Below are positions 15,811 through 24,437 of a stretch of 64,000 bases of DNA, one piece after another (position 1 is the stretch's first letter; every line of letters begins with the position of its first letter). Where the stretch lies: the NCBI GenBank assembly GCA_964461995.1, contig CAYWXL010000007.1, positions 38,320 through 102,319 on the forward strand, given 5' to 3'. The position numbers and the translations under genes were made by a program. The notes beneath the pieces are model-generated. The model worked only from the letters and a program-made list of their open reading frames with translations, searched no databases and had not been told where the DNA came from. This DNA comes from JALSRK01 sp964461995. Lineage in GTDB: Bacteria; Acidobacteriota; Terriglobia; Bryobacterales; Bryobacteraceae.

Positions 15811-18144
15811 TTACAGCGAGAACCGCTCGCCGGCGCCGCGGCGCGGATTCCACTCGGCTTCGATTTGGAGCCGCGGCGCGGTGACGGCCCGCACCAAGCC
15901 CGAGCCCTCGGGCGTCGTGATCCGGAGGCCGTTCTCGATCCACTCGGTCTCGAGCCGCTCGCCGGGGCCGGCCACCGCCAGCGCCGCAACAATCACTGTC
16001 TTCGCCGCCCGATCCTTCGTCGCCGCCGTCACGTGCCAGTGGTTCGGCAGATCGACGTGGTACTCGGGCGGGTTGCCTTCGTTGACCGGTGGGTCGAACT
16101 GGTCAGTCTGCGAGAGCGTGAAACCGAGCTCTGAGAACAGCCGCACCGTAAGCGAAGCGCCCTGGCGCCGGGAGACGATCTCTACGTTGTCCTCGTCCAG
16201 CTCCATCCGCTCCAGGGCGTGCAGCAGCCACTGGAACCGGGCCGGCTGCGGGGCTTCGATCTCGTCCACCACGACGAACGCCCCGGGCCGCAAGAAGACT
16301 ACGTGGCGCAGATAGCGCTTCAGCTTCCCGGCGTAAGCGGGCGTGGCGTCGCCGCAGACGTAGGTGATCGCCTTCTGGTGGCGGAACTCGGTGATCCGGC
16401 CGTTCGCCCAGGGCTCGCGCACCACCTGACCCTCGCCGTTCACCAGGATGCAGTTGTTCGCCTTCGTCTGACGCGTCCAGAGGGCGTGGTGCGGCATGCC
16501 GTAGGAAGGCGCGTAATGGCCGGAGGGAACGGCCAGTGCCCGGCCGCCCTTGAGGATGGCGAAACCGTTCTGGTCGGCGTGGCTGTGCGAGACCGAGCCG
16601 TAGGGGCTGGACTTGAACAGGAAGAAGGTGTCCTGCTCGGGCTTGTCGAGGGCACTGTGCAGCCCGGCCCAGCCCACGCCCCGGAAGACGGCCGCCTGGG
16701 GGAGCGAGGCGGGCGGCTTCGGCTGGACGTTGTCCTCGGTGATGAGCGAGACCATGGCGTCGGCCCCGATGGGGACGGCCCCGGTTTGGCGGGCGTACCA
16801 GACGCAGGAGGGGTCGCGGAAGCGGCGTCCGTGGTGGAGCATGAGCGCCGCTCCGGCCGAGCCCACTCCACCGCGCTCAGCCCCGTCGCCGAAAGGCCGG
16901 ATCTCGCCGATGGGCGAGGTGCAGTAAAGGAAGAAACGGCGGATGCGGCGGTAGAAGGGGCGGGTATAGAGGTCGAGGCCGGCGGCGGCGCGGAGGCTCT
17001 CGAGAGCGGGCAGATAGATGGTGTTATAGGCGAGCGCGTAAGAAACGCCCTCGGCCCAGCCGCCGTCGGAGCCGGCCCAATGGGGGTAGAAGGTCATCAG
17101 GGCGCGCAGCGAGTAGTCGAGCCACTCGGCGGCGTCCCGGGCCTCGCCCTTGCACACCACCGCGTATTCGGAGAGATAGGCGATGAGCCGGCCGTTGTGG
17201 GACTCGCCGGGCCGGTAAAGGTAATCGGCGCGGCGGAGGCGCTCGAGCACCTGGCGCGCCCGCCCAATCGTCATCTCCCGCACCCGCGCCCGCTCGCCGT
17301 CGTCGAGCAACGGATAGAGCCAGTCGTAGGCGCGGTGGCCGTGGCGGGCCATGGAGAGGCCGGGCTCGTCGCCGTAGCGGGAAAGGACGGACATAGGGCC
17401 TTCGATGCCCCAGGTCTCGACTTCGAGCAGGATCTTCTTGGCCGCCAGCCCGTAGCGCTCGTCGCCCGTCATGAGATAGGCCAGGGCAAGGATGCTCATG
17501 CCCCGGTCGATGTAGCGCCGGAAGTCGCGGAAATAGTGGGTATAGCCCATCCTTTGGCGTGTGCGGCCCTCGAAGGTGTGGTAGCGGGGCGGCTCCGGCA
17601 GGGGCAGCTTCAGCGCTTCGTCGGCACGCGCGCGGATCGCCTCCCAGGCTTCTCGGCGGGTTGTCTTCAACGTGGCGCGGATGCGGGGCAACTCATCGGC
17701 AAGGAAGATGTAGCGGGGGCGGGTGTCGGGCACGTCGCGCAGCAGCCGGGTGGCGTCCTGCCACGGGAATTTCGGGGCGTCGCGGGGGATGGTGAAGCTC
17801 CAGGGGCCGCGGCGGGCGAGGACGCGGCCGCTCTCATCGAGGGCCTCGACGTCCCAGGAGTAGCGTCCGGGGTTGAAGGTGCGGCAGGGCACGTGGACCG
17901 GATCAGGCAGGCCGGCAGCGGCGTAGACCTCGCGCTTCTTTTCGTCGAGGATGACGATCCGGTAATCGCTCGCCCCCTTGGCGCGCCACCAGGCGAAGCC
18001 GGGAGGGTTCAGCCCCACCGTCTGGCCGTCTTTCGGCGCGGGAAACAGCGCCCGCGGCTCGGGCTTCTCCGGAAAACCGGCGGCCGCCAGCCCGTGCGGC
18101 AGCAGCAGGGGCGCCGGACTCAGCAGAAACTCACGGCGTCTCAT
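15811..18144 (-). CDS. heparinase II/III-like polysaccharide lyase, Tat-exported
   Basis: A 777-residue protein. It opens with MRRREFLLSP, a twin-arginine-like signal. An N-terminal Fn3-like domain (about residues 30-130) resembles DUF4962. An alpha-alpha toroid with repeated W/Y-rich helices follows (about 150-450), then a beta-sandwich lyase domain around SHSHADQNGFAILKGG (about 545-560), typical of heparinase II/III proteins. Such enzymes cleave uronic-acid polysaccharides by beta-elimination. A TGA-TACGCT extended -10 sits 9 bases before the ATG, with no ribosome site. A large membrane protein gene on the same strand ends 32 bp upstream. Confidence 0.8.
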   Translation of the reverse strand: MRRREFLLSPAPLLLPHGLAAAGFPEKPEPRALFPAPKDGQTVGLNPPGFAWWRAKGASDYRIVILDEKKREVYAAAGLPDPVHVPCRTFNPGRYSWDVEALDESGRVLARRGPWSFTIPRDAPKFPWQDATRLLRDVPDTRPRYIFLADELPRIRATLKTTRREAWEAIRARADEALKLPLPEPPRYHTFEGRTRQRMGYTHYFRDFRRYIDRGMSILALAYLMTGDERYGLAAKKILLEVETWGIEGPMSVLSRYGDEPGLSMARHGHRAYDWLYPLLDDGERARVREMTIGRARQVLERLRRADYLYRPGESHNGRLIAYLSEYAVVCKGEARDAAEWLDYSLRALMTFYPHWAGSDGGWAEGVSYALAYNTIYLPALESLRAAAGLDLYTRPFYRRIRRFFLYCTSPIGEIRPFGDGAERGGVGSAGAALMLHHGRRFRDPSCVWYARQTGAVPIGADAMVSLITEDNVQPKPPASLPQAAVFRGVGWAGLHSALDKPEQDTFFLFKSSPYGSVSHSHADQNGFAILKGGRALAVPSGHYAPSYGMPHHALWTRQTKANNCILVNGEGQVVREPWANGRITEFRHQKAITYVCGDATPAYAGKLKRYLRHVVFLRPGAFVVVDEIEAPQPARFQWLLHALERMELDEDNVEIVSRRQGASLTVRLFSELGFTLSQTDQFDPPVNEGNPPEYHVDLPNHWHVTAATKDRAAKTVIVAALAVAGPGERLETEWIENGLRITTPEGSGLVRAVTAPRLQIEAEWNPRRGAGERFSL

Positions 18145-18153
18145 GGCGGAAAC

Positions 18154-18162
18154 AGCGTATCA
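18154..18162 (-). promoter_or_regulatory. extended -10 element of the heparinase-like gene, leaderless geometry
   Basis: On the minus strand TGA-TACGCT ends 9 bases before ATG 18144, with no Shine-Dalgarno sequence between. Confidence 0.4.
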
Positions 18163-18175
18163 AAACCCGCGCGGT

Positions 18176-20206
18176 TCAGAGACGCCCACGGCGGCGCACG
18201 AGCGCCCAGACCCCGAGAGTGAGGAGAACGCCAGCCGAAGCGGCGCGGCAGAGCTGCGTCTCGAGGCCGCCGTCGTAGTAGAGCCGCACGGTGCACGGGC
18301 CGTCGCAGCCGGGGTCGATGACCATCTGGCCCGCCGCGTCGCAAGCGATCGGACGCGGTTCGCCGGCCCTTTCCGCATGCCAGCCCGCATGGCAGGTCTG
18401 CTGGAAATAGAGCACGTGGCCGGCCGGCACGCTGGCCTGGACGAGGAACTCGTGCGGCGAGCGCCATTCGGCCTCTACGGAAGGAGCGGCCGGGTCTCCC
18501 AAGGCGGCTTCCAGTGGAGCGAACGGCTCCACGTCGAGGTAGGGGTGGCCCGGGGCGTCCGTTACGACGGCTCCGGCGGGAATGACGTGGACGAGGCCGG
18601 AGGCGCGGCGGCCGGCGGCGTAGATCCGGTCGTCGCCGTCGCGCCAGAGCAGTTCGAAGGCGCCCTCGAACTTCCCAGGATCCCGGTAATCGTGGTAGAC
18701 ATCGCGCGTGTTCGGACCGGCGACGAAGATGGCGTCGATGCCGAAGATGCGCAACCAGGTGCGCACGCGATCCGGGTCGCCCCGGTGGTTGCTAATGCCG
18801 AAAGTCAGGTGCGGGATCCGCGGATTGACGATACCCTGGTCGAACCCCCCGCTTAACTGAGAATTGTCTGCAAAGGCGTTTAGCCAGTACCGAGTGGACC
18901 CGGTGACAAAGACCCTGGACCCCGGCAGGTTCTCGTCGAACCAGCGGGCCGCCTGATACTCGATGGTTTCCCGGATGTCGATCGGTTGGATCAAGCGCTT
19001 CGCGTCGTCCCGGTAGTGAGCCGTTTGGATCGCCAGGGCGCCCGCCACGAGCACGCCGAGGGCGGCCGCGCTGATCCGCGGCCGGCCCCAACGCTTCTGA
19101 ATCGCGTCCCACGCCCGGCGCAAATGGCCTTCCCCGGCGAAGCACACCAGTAGTGCGAGCGCCATTTCCATCTCGAGGTGATAGCGTTCCGGTTGGGGGA
19201 AGACATAGAAGCCGCTCCAATATCGACAGAGCACGATCGCTCCTAGCACGAAGGACCACAAGGCGGCGAATTGCGTTCCGGCACGAACGTTACGGCGTAC
19301 CATCAGCCGCCAAAGCAGTAACGTGAGCGCCATCAGGCCCGTCGCGGCGGCGAACTGCGCCACACCCAATGGATAACTGCCGACGACATGCTGTGCGTTG
19401 TACCGGATGGCGCGGATCGTCGAGGGCGGTATCCACGGGGAAGCGAGCGCATAAGCGCTCGCGCCGATACCGGCAGCCCACAGGAGACGCCGGGGGCCTC
19501 CGGCTTCCCAAGTCGCCAGCAAGTAACAGCCGGTCCCGAGAGCTAGTGCAAACGCTCCCAGCCAGTTGGTCAGCGCGACCGCGCCCAGGGTCGCCATGGC
19601 GGCGAGCACGGGAGCCGGGCGCCTGCGTTCCAAGGCCCAGCCGAGAGCGAGGATCGCGACGGGAATCAACGTCATGGCCGTGACATGCGGGCCTTCGCCA
19701 TAGCGCACTAGTGCATCGAGGCGCCGGGCGCCCCACGTCGAGCCGAGGTCCCGGGCTACCGCGGGAATCAGAAGGGCTGAAGGAGAGACGAGAGAGTAGA
19801 CGAGGCCGGCGGCGAAAGCGGTCCCCCGGCTCGCCCCGAATCGCAGGGCCAGCCAGTAGAGAGTTACCGGGCCGAGGCAGTATGCGAGCGCAGTGGCTAC
19901 ATGGTAGGCTTGCGCGGGGGGCAATCCGGTGCTCGTGACGGCAGCCGAAAAAAAATGCAGCAGCGGGGGGTAAGCGTTCGCGAACGGGATGCCGCCATAC
20001 CAGAGCGGGAACCACTGCCAGTCGAAGGGATGGGCGGCGATCCAACGGGCCAGCCCCACGTAGGCGCCTTCGATGGAGTGCATGAAGCGGCCGTAGTGGA
20101 GGCCGAAGAGCTCCCAGCAGAGGAAGGCGTTCCAGGCGAGCAACGCGAGCGGTGCAAAGAGGCCGGCTCGGCGTGATAATGGAAACGATTTGCTGTTTTC
20201 AGCCAA
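18176..20206 (-). CDS. large polytopic membrane protein, YfhO/glycosyltransferase-like
   Basis: About 676 residues with some ten to twelve hydrophobic segments in the first ~400 residues, a final membrane helix near the C-terminus, and a soluble, probably extracytoplasmic beta-rich part between (about 420-640). The architecture resembles GT-C type or YfhO-like membrane glycosyltransferases; the early motif FPLWYGGIPFANAYPPLLHF fits such proteins. There is no ATG near the first helix. The frame's ATG at 20362 overlaps the divergent YihY gene, so TTG 20206 (start LAENSKSF) is my best guess. The substrate is unknown. Confidence 0.65.
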   Translation of the reverse strand: MAENSKSFPLSRRAGLFAPLALLAWNAFLCWELFGLHYGRFMHSIEGAYVGLARWIAAHPFDWQWFPLWYGGIPFANAYPPLLHFFSAAVTSTGLPPAQAYHVATALAYCLGPVTLYWLALRFGASRGTAFAAGLVYSLVSPSALLIPAVARDLGSTWGARRLDALVRYGEGPHVTAMTLIPVAILALGWALERRRPAPVLAAMATLGAVALTNWLGAFALALGTGCYLLATWEAGGPRRLLWAAGIGASAYALASPWIPPSTIRAIRYNAQHVVGSYPLGVAQFAAATGLMALTLLLWRLMVRRNVRAGTQFAALWSFVLGAIVLCRYWSGFYVFPQPERYHLEMEMALALLVCFAGEGHLRRAWDAIQKRWGRPRISAAALGVLVAGALAIQTAHYRDDAKRLIQPIDIRETIEYQAARWFDENLPGSRVFVTGSTRYWLNAFADNSQLSGGFDQGIVNPRIPHLTFGISNHRGDPDRVRTWLRIFGIDAIFVAGPNTRDVYHDYRDPGKFEGAFELLWRDGDDRIYAAGRRASGLVHVIPAGAVVTDAPGHPYLDVEPFAPLEAALGDPAAPSVEAEWRSPHEFLVQASVPAGHVLYFQQTCHAGWHAERAGEPRPIACDAAGQMVIDPGCDGPCTVRLYYDGGLETQLCRAASAGVLLTLGVWALVRRRGRL

Positions 20207-20273
20207 GAGCGTCTGCTTCGCAGAGTCCCATTGTCGCGCGGCGGACCAGGCTGCGCTACTTAGGTGAAGCGTC

Positions 20274-21149
20274 GTGGAAGCCGGCAGGTGGAAACGTTTC
20301 TGGTGGCTGCTGCGCCGGGCGCTCCTCACCCTGGTCGAGGACGACTGTCTCGGCATCGCCAAGAGCGCGGCCTATTCCGGGCTGCTCTCCTTCTTTCCGA
20401 TCGTCACCACCGTCGGGCTGATCCTGTTTCATTTCCGGGCCGAGCAGATGGCGGAAGTGATCGCGCGCTTCTTGTTCGAGGTGGTGCCGCCGGGCACCAA
20501 AGAGCTGGTGCTGCGGCGCTTCACGATGGCCGGCGAGCGGCCCGCCTCGCTGATCGTCTTCGCGGTGATTGTCTCGCTCTGGGCGGCTTCCGGGCTGATC
20601 CAGAGCCTGATCGACGGCTTCAACTCCGTCTACAAGATTCCCGCGGGCAGACCGATGCTCAAGGGCAGACTAGTGGCCATCGGCCTGGTGTTTTGCTGTG
20701 CGCTACCGGGACTCGGCGCCTCGGCGATGATCCTGTTCGGCAACCGGACGGAGGTCTGGCTGGCCACGATGGTGGGCATGCTGGAACAGGGTGAGCAGCT
20801 GGTTGGCGGTTTCCTGTGGCTGGGCAAGGCGGTGCGGTTTACGGTGGCTTTCGGCGCCACTGTGCTTACGCTGCTGGTGCTTTACAAGTTGGGGCCGGCG
20901 CGGCCGCAGCAGTGGCGCTATATCTACCCGGGCGCGATCATCGCCGCGGCGCTGTGGATGGCGGCGACGTTGATTTTCAGTTGGTACGTCCGCAATATCG
21001 CCGATTACAATGTCTTCTACGGCAGCATCGGTGCGGTCATCGCGCTGCTGCTGTGGATGTACCTGCTTTCGCTGATCGCTCTTTACGGCTGCGCTTTCAA
21101 CGCTGAGTACGAACGGCTGATGGGCGCGCGGACGGAACTGAAACCATGA
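20274..21149 (+). CDS. YihY/BrkB family inner-membrane protein
   Basis: A 291-residue protein with about six transmembrane helices. The family pattern is clear: an N-terminal segment DCLGIAKSAAYSGLLSFFPIVTTVGLI, and the C-terminal block YNVFYGSIGAVIALLLWMYLLSLIALYGCAFNAEYER. The family was once called RNase BN by mistake; its function is not settled. GTG 20274 is preceded by AGGTGA, a fair ribosome site. The gene is divergent from the large membrane protein at 18176-20206, with a 67-bp gap. Confidence 0.85.
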   Translation: MEAGRWKRFWWLLRRALLTLVEDDCLGIAKSAAYSGLLSFFPIVTTVGLILFHFRAEQMAEVIARFLFEVVPPGTKELVLRRFTMAGERPASLIVFAVIVSLWAASGLIQSLIDGFNSVYKIPAGRPMLKGRLVAIGLVFCCALPGLGASAMILFGNRTEVWLATMVGMLEQGEQLVGGFLWLGKAVRFTVAFGATVLTLLVLYKLGPARPQQWRYIYPGAIIAAALWMAATLIFSWYVRNIADYNVFYGSIGAVIALLLWMYLLSLIALYGCAFNAEYERLMGARTELKP

Positions 21150-21266
21150 GTCTGCTCCGCAAGGCGAAGAAACGGCGGGCGAACGGCGCTGTCCGGCCGC
21201 CTGGGTAGCGTCCGGAGAAAGCGGCGGCGAGGCCCGGCGGTCCCGCGCCCCGCCGGCCGGAGGAAG

Positions 21267-22538
21267 TCACTTTTTGTTGGCGGCCTCCCCGGTCGCGGCG
21301 CCGTGGAGTTTCACCTCAACCTTTTCCTTGAGGCTCGCGTAGTACTCCTTCAGGATGGCGATCACCTCGGGCTTGGAGAACTCCTTGGGCACCGGCTTGC
21401 CCTCGCTGAGCATCTTGCGCAGCATCGTGCCGGAGAGCAGCAGGCGGGCGCCGCTGACGTAGTTGCCGTTCTCGTCGAGGACGGCCTTCTCCTCGTGCGG
21501 GCAGGTTTTCATCGAAGCCATGCTCTGGCACTTGTAGCAATAGAAAGTCCAGTCCATACAAAGCGGCCGGAGCACGAGGGCGTCCTGGGGAATCTCACGG
21601 AAGATCTTCTGGGCGTCGAACGGACCGTAGTAATCGCCGACGCCGGCATGGTCGCGGCCGACGATCAGGTGCGAGCAGCCGTAGTTCTGCCGGAAGACGG
21701 CGTGCAGCAAAGCCTCGCGCGGCCCGGCGTAGCGCATCTCCATGGGATAGCCGCCCTGCACCACGCGCTCCTTGCGGAAGTAGTTGTCCACCAGGGCCTG
21801 GATGGCCTTCACTCGGACTTCGGCGGGGATGTCGCCGGGCTTGAGCTTGCCGACGAGCTGGTGGATGTAGACGCCGTCACAGACCTCGATGGCGATCCAG
21901 GCCAGGTAGGCGTGGGAGTTGTGCATCGGGTTACGCAACTGCAGGGCCGCCACAGTGCTCCAGTCCCGTTCTTCGAAGATCTTGCGGGCCTCGGCCGGGC
22001 GCTGATAGATGCCCTTGAACATCTCCGGATAGTAGGACTCGGAGACGACCTTGATCGGTCCGGCGAGGTTCACCGGCCCCTGGGCCATGACCTTCTGAAC
22101 GCCCGGGTGCTCGGTGTCGGTGGTCCGGAAGACCTGCATGCACTCGTGCTCCTTGTCGATGGTGTACTTCTCAGTGACCTTCATGGTGCCCATGATGGAC
22201 TCGGTTTCCTTGTCCCACAGGGCCACCTCTTCACCGACGGAGATGGAGTTCGCCAGGTCCTCGTCAGCGGAAAGCGTGATGGGGATGGGCCAAAACAGGC
22301 CGTTCTTGGAGGGCATCCGGAAGTCGTCGCAGCAGCCCTTCCAGTCGTCGTAACCCATGAAGCCGTCCAGCGGCGTGAACGCGCCGATGCCCATCATGAT
22401 CAAGTCGCTTGTCTCGCGGCTGGTCATGGGGACCTTTTTGAGCCCCTCGGCTTTCTTCAACTCCTCGGCGCGCGCCTCGCCTTCAAGGAGCAGCGGTTTC
22501 AGTGCCTCGCTCCCATGTGGGGGAACCAGATTGCTCAT
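21267..22538 (-). CDS. sat: ATP sulfurylase (sulfate adenylyltransferase), Sat type
   Basis: A 423-residue monofunctional enzyme making APS from sulfate and ATP. The nucleotide-binding HxxH is in QLRNPMHNSH (residues 200-209), where many relatives have QTRNPxHxxH. GRDHAGVGDYYGPFDAQ is at 294-310 and SGTMLRKML at 369-377. A zinc-like site of C334, C337, C346 and H348 matches the type found in sulfur-oxidising and sulfate-reducing microbes. AGGAGG lies 7 bases before ATG 22538. No apr, dsr or cys genes are near. A promoter and an overlapping 18-bp palindromic element lie upstream. Confidence 0.92.
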   Translation of the reverse strand: MSNLVPPHGSEALKPLLLEGEARAEELKKAEGLKKVPMTSRETSDLIMMGIGAFTPLDGFMGYDDWKGCCDDFRMPSKNGLFWPIPITLSADEDLANSISVGEEVALWDKETESIMGTMKVTEKYTIDKEHECMQVFRTTDTEHPGVQKVMAQGPVNLAGPIKVVSESYYPEMFKGIYQRPAEARKIFEERDWSTVAALQLRNPMHNSHAYLAWIAIEVCDGVYIHQLVGKLKPGDIPAEVRVKAIQALVDNYFRKERVVQGGYPMEMRYAGPREALLHAVFRQNYGCSHLIVGRDHAGVGDYYGPFDAQKIFREIPQDALVLRPLCMDWTFYCYKCQSMASMKTCPHEEKAVLDENGNYVSGARLLLSGTMLRKMLSEGKPVPKEFSKPEVIAILKEYYASLKEKVEVKLHGAATGEAANKK

Positions 22539-22954
22539 CGATGAACCTCCTGTCGTCGGGCGGCGCGGCCGCCTGGGCCGGGCCGCCGCATTCTCACTAG
22601 TCGCCTTTGCATCCGGAGCGGTTCGCTGGTCTCCGCGGGCGCCGCTGCCGGCGGCGGGGCAGCGGACTGGAGACTATATTCAGATCTTAAGATCTTAAGC
22701 TCCGTCTTTTATCATCATACCGCGCCGCGGCCCCGAATGGAAGAGAAACCGGCCCCTTCCGGACCCGTTTCGCCTGGCGGCGCCGGAAACGATCCAGCGG
22801 CGCGGCAGCGGGCGGCTTACGGCATTCACCCTCAATACGATCAACAAATAGCCAGTATAGCCGGACTCCCGCTCGGGGGCCGCTTCGGCCGGCAAGATCG
22901 AGTGCATCCCGTCCGCTGTCCGGCTCATCTGTACACACCAGAGAGGGGGGCGGG
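22539..22954. other. divergent intergenic region between sat and the NosL-like gene, 416 bp
   Basis: It holds the sat promoter (22673-22678) and a palindromic element at 22682-22699. The part from about 22700 to 22940 has no gene I can support and no clear promoter for the NosL-like gene; short open frames there look non-coding. Confidence 0.5.
22673..22699 (-). promoter_or_regulatory. sat promoter with overlapping palindromic operator
   Basis: On the minus strand TATAGT (22678-22673) is a good -10. Immediately upstream, in what would be the -10/-35 spacer, AGATCTTAAGATCTTAAG (22682-22699) contains two overlapping perfect 14-bp palindromes. An element in this position usually binds a repressor. 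No repressor gene is adjacent. Confidence 0.55.
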
Positions 22955-23452
22955 ATGAAGCTGGGTTTCCAATCGGCATTGCGCCTGGCGCTGGTGGGCT
23001 TCGCCGCCGGCATCACCTTCTTCGTCTGGACCATCGTCACTTCGGCCAATCTGAACCGGTGCATCGTCTGCAAACGGGGCGTCCCGGCTGAAACCCGCGC
23101 TTTGGCCGTCTCCGGCGCCGGCCGCACGCTGCTGTGCTGCCCCGCCTGCGCCCGGCGGCTCCAGGAAGGATCCAAGGAGCCGGTCACCGTCGTCCAAGTC
23201 ACCGACTACGACTCGGGCCGCATGATTGACGCTCGCTCCGCTTACGTCGTCGTGGGAAGCGGAGTCAACTACTGTACGCGGCAGCCGCTGCCGGCGGCAC
23301 GCATGCGGCGCGGTGGCGCTGAGGCAGACGAGCCCTGTGAGCCGGGCATGATCTCGTTCGCCGATCTCGACGCCGCCCGCACTTTTCAGCGCGCTCACGG
23401 CGGCGAGCTGCTGCCGGCCGATCTCGCCTTCGACTACCGACCGGCCCGGTGA
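22955..23452 (+). CDS. NosL-like membrane-anchored protein
   Basis: A 165-residue protein with one N-terminal membrane segment (residues 8-30), then CIVC, and CCPAC around residue 62. A segment V-T-D-Y-D-S-G-R-M-I-D-A-R-S-A-Y-V-V-V-G-S and a C-terminal F-x-x-x-x-x-A-x-x-F-x-x-x-H-G-G follow. This order matches NosL proteins, copper chaperones of nitrous oxide reductase, and related TRASH-type domains. The usual CGM motif is not present, so metal choice may differ. GGGGGG before ATG 22955 is the ribosome site. No nos genes are near. Confidence 0.65.
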   Translation: MKLGFQSALRLALVGFAAGITFFVWTIVTSANLNRCIVCKRGVPAETRALAVSGAGRTLLCCPACARRLQEGSKEPVTVVQVTDYDSGRMIDARSAYVVVGSGVNYCTRQPLPAARMRRGGAEADEPCEPGMISFADLDAARTFQRAHGGELLPADLAFDYRPAR

Positions 23453-23483
23453 GAAGCATTTCGGCGGTTCCACGCCAGGGCCT

Positions 23484-23492
23484 TGCTACACT
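23484..23492 (+). promoter_or_regulatory. extended -10 element of tpiA, leaderless geometry
   Basis: TGC-TACACT ends 9 bases before ATG 23502. No Shine-Dalgarno sequence is present. Confidence 0.45.
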
Positions 23493-23501
23493 GATGGGTC
23501 T

Positions 23502-24266
23502 ATGGCTACGAACCGCACTCCGATCATGGCGGGCAACTGGAAGATGTTCAAGACGCCCGCGGAAACCACTGTCTTCTTCGATGAATTCAAGTCTCTGGTA
23601 GCCTCTGCGACACACTGCGAAATCGTCATCTGCCCTCCGTTCGTCAATATTCCCGCCGCCGTCCAGGCGGTGGAAGGAACCCGTATCGAGATCGGCGGCC
23701 AGAATCTTTATTGGGAAAGGGAAGGCGCCTTCACCGGTGAGATCTCGGGCCCGATGCTGGCGGCGGCGGGCGCGCGCTGGGTCATCATCGGCCACAGCGA
23801 GCGCCGGCAGTATTTCGGGGAAACGGATGAGACGGTGCTGAAACGCGCCAAAGCCGCTCTCGAGCACGGCCTGAAGCCCATCGTGTGCGTCGGCGAGCAC
23901 CTGGAAGAACGCGAGGCCGGCAAGACCGAAGAGGTCCTGGTCACGCAGTTCCAGGGCGGGCTGGCGGGGCTGACGCCGGAGGAGTTCGCCCGGGTGACGA
24001 TCGCCTACGAGCCGGTGTGGGCCATCGGGACGGGCAAGACGGCGACGCCGGAGATCGCCTCCGAGGCGCACAAAGTGATCCGCGCCGAAGTGGCGAAGAA
24101 GTTCGGCGAAGAAGCCGCAGCCGCGGTACGCATCCTTTACGGCGGCAGCGTCAAGCCGGGCAACGTCAAGGACCTGATGGCGCAAGAGGAGATCGACGGC
24201 ACCCTCGTGGGCGGCGCCAGCTTGAAGCCGGACAGCTTCGCCGCCATCGTGAACTTCAATCGTTGA
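23502..24266 (+). CDS. tpiA: triosephosphate isomerase
   Basis: A 254-residue TIM-barrel enzyme of glycolysis and gluconeogenesis, interconverting dihydroxyacetone phosphate and glyceraldehyde 3-phosphate in the cytoplasm. Catalytic residues are all visible: K14 in GNWKMFK, H98 in IIGHSERR and E170 in AYEPVWAIGTGKTAT, plus the phosphate-binding YGGSVKPGN. Length is normal. It is a single gene; gapA and pgk are not adjacent. Confidence 0.97.
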   Translation: MATNRTPIMAGNWKMFKTPAETTVFFDEFKSLVASATHCEIVICPPFVNIPAAVQAVEGTRIEIGGQNLYWEREGAFTGEISGPMLAAAGARWVIIGHSERRQYFGETDETVLKRAKAALEHGLKPIVCVGEHLEEREAGKTEEVLVTQFQGGLAGLTPEEFARVTIAYEPVWAIGTGKTATPEIASEAHKVIRAEVAKKFGEEAAAAVRILYGGSVKPGNVKDLMAQEEIDGTLVGGASLKPDSFAAIVNFNR

Positions 24267-24422
24267 GCCTTTGAGCGGTCCGTAGTTCCCTTGGTTGGGG
24301 AAATTCCGAGACGCTTCCCCGGCCGTCCCGACTCTCGCCCGGTCCGCAATTTGGGCGACTGGCTCGCGCGGGGTCACCTTTGGAGGGATAGGCGGTCGGC
24401 GCCATGATCCCGCCACCAGTTC

Positions 24423-24431
24423 TGATACGTT
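24423..24431 (+). promoter_or_regulatory. extended -10 element, leaderless geometry
   Basis: TGA-TACGTT ends 6 bases before ATG 24438 with no ribosome-binding site between. Confidence 0.45.
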
Positions 24432-24437
24432 TGGGGT

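Noticed and set aside
21146..21208. 20-codon basic ORF starting at the ATGA overlap of the YihY gene
   Set aside because: Too short to judge; no ribosome site of its own and no recognisable peptide type.
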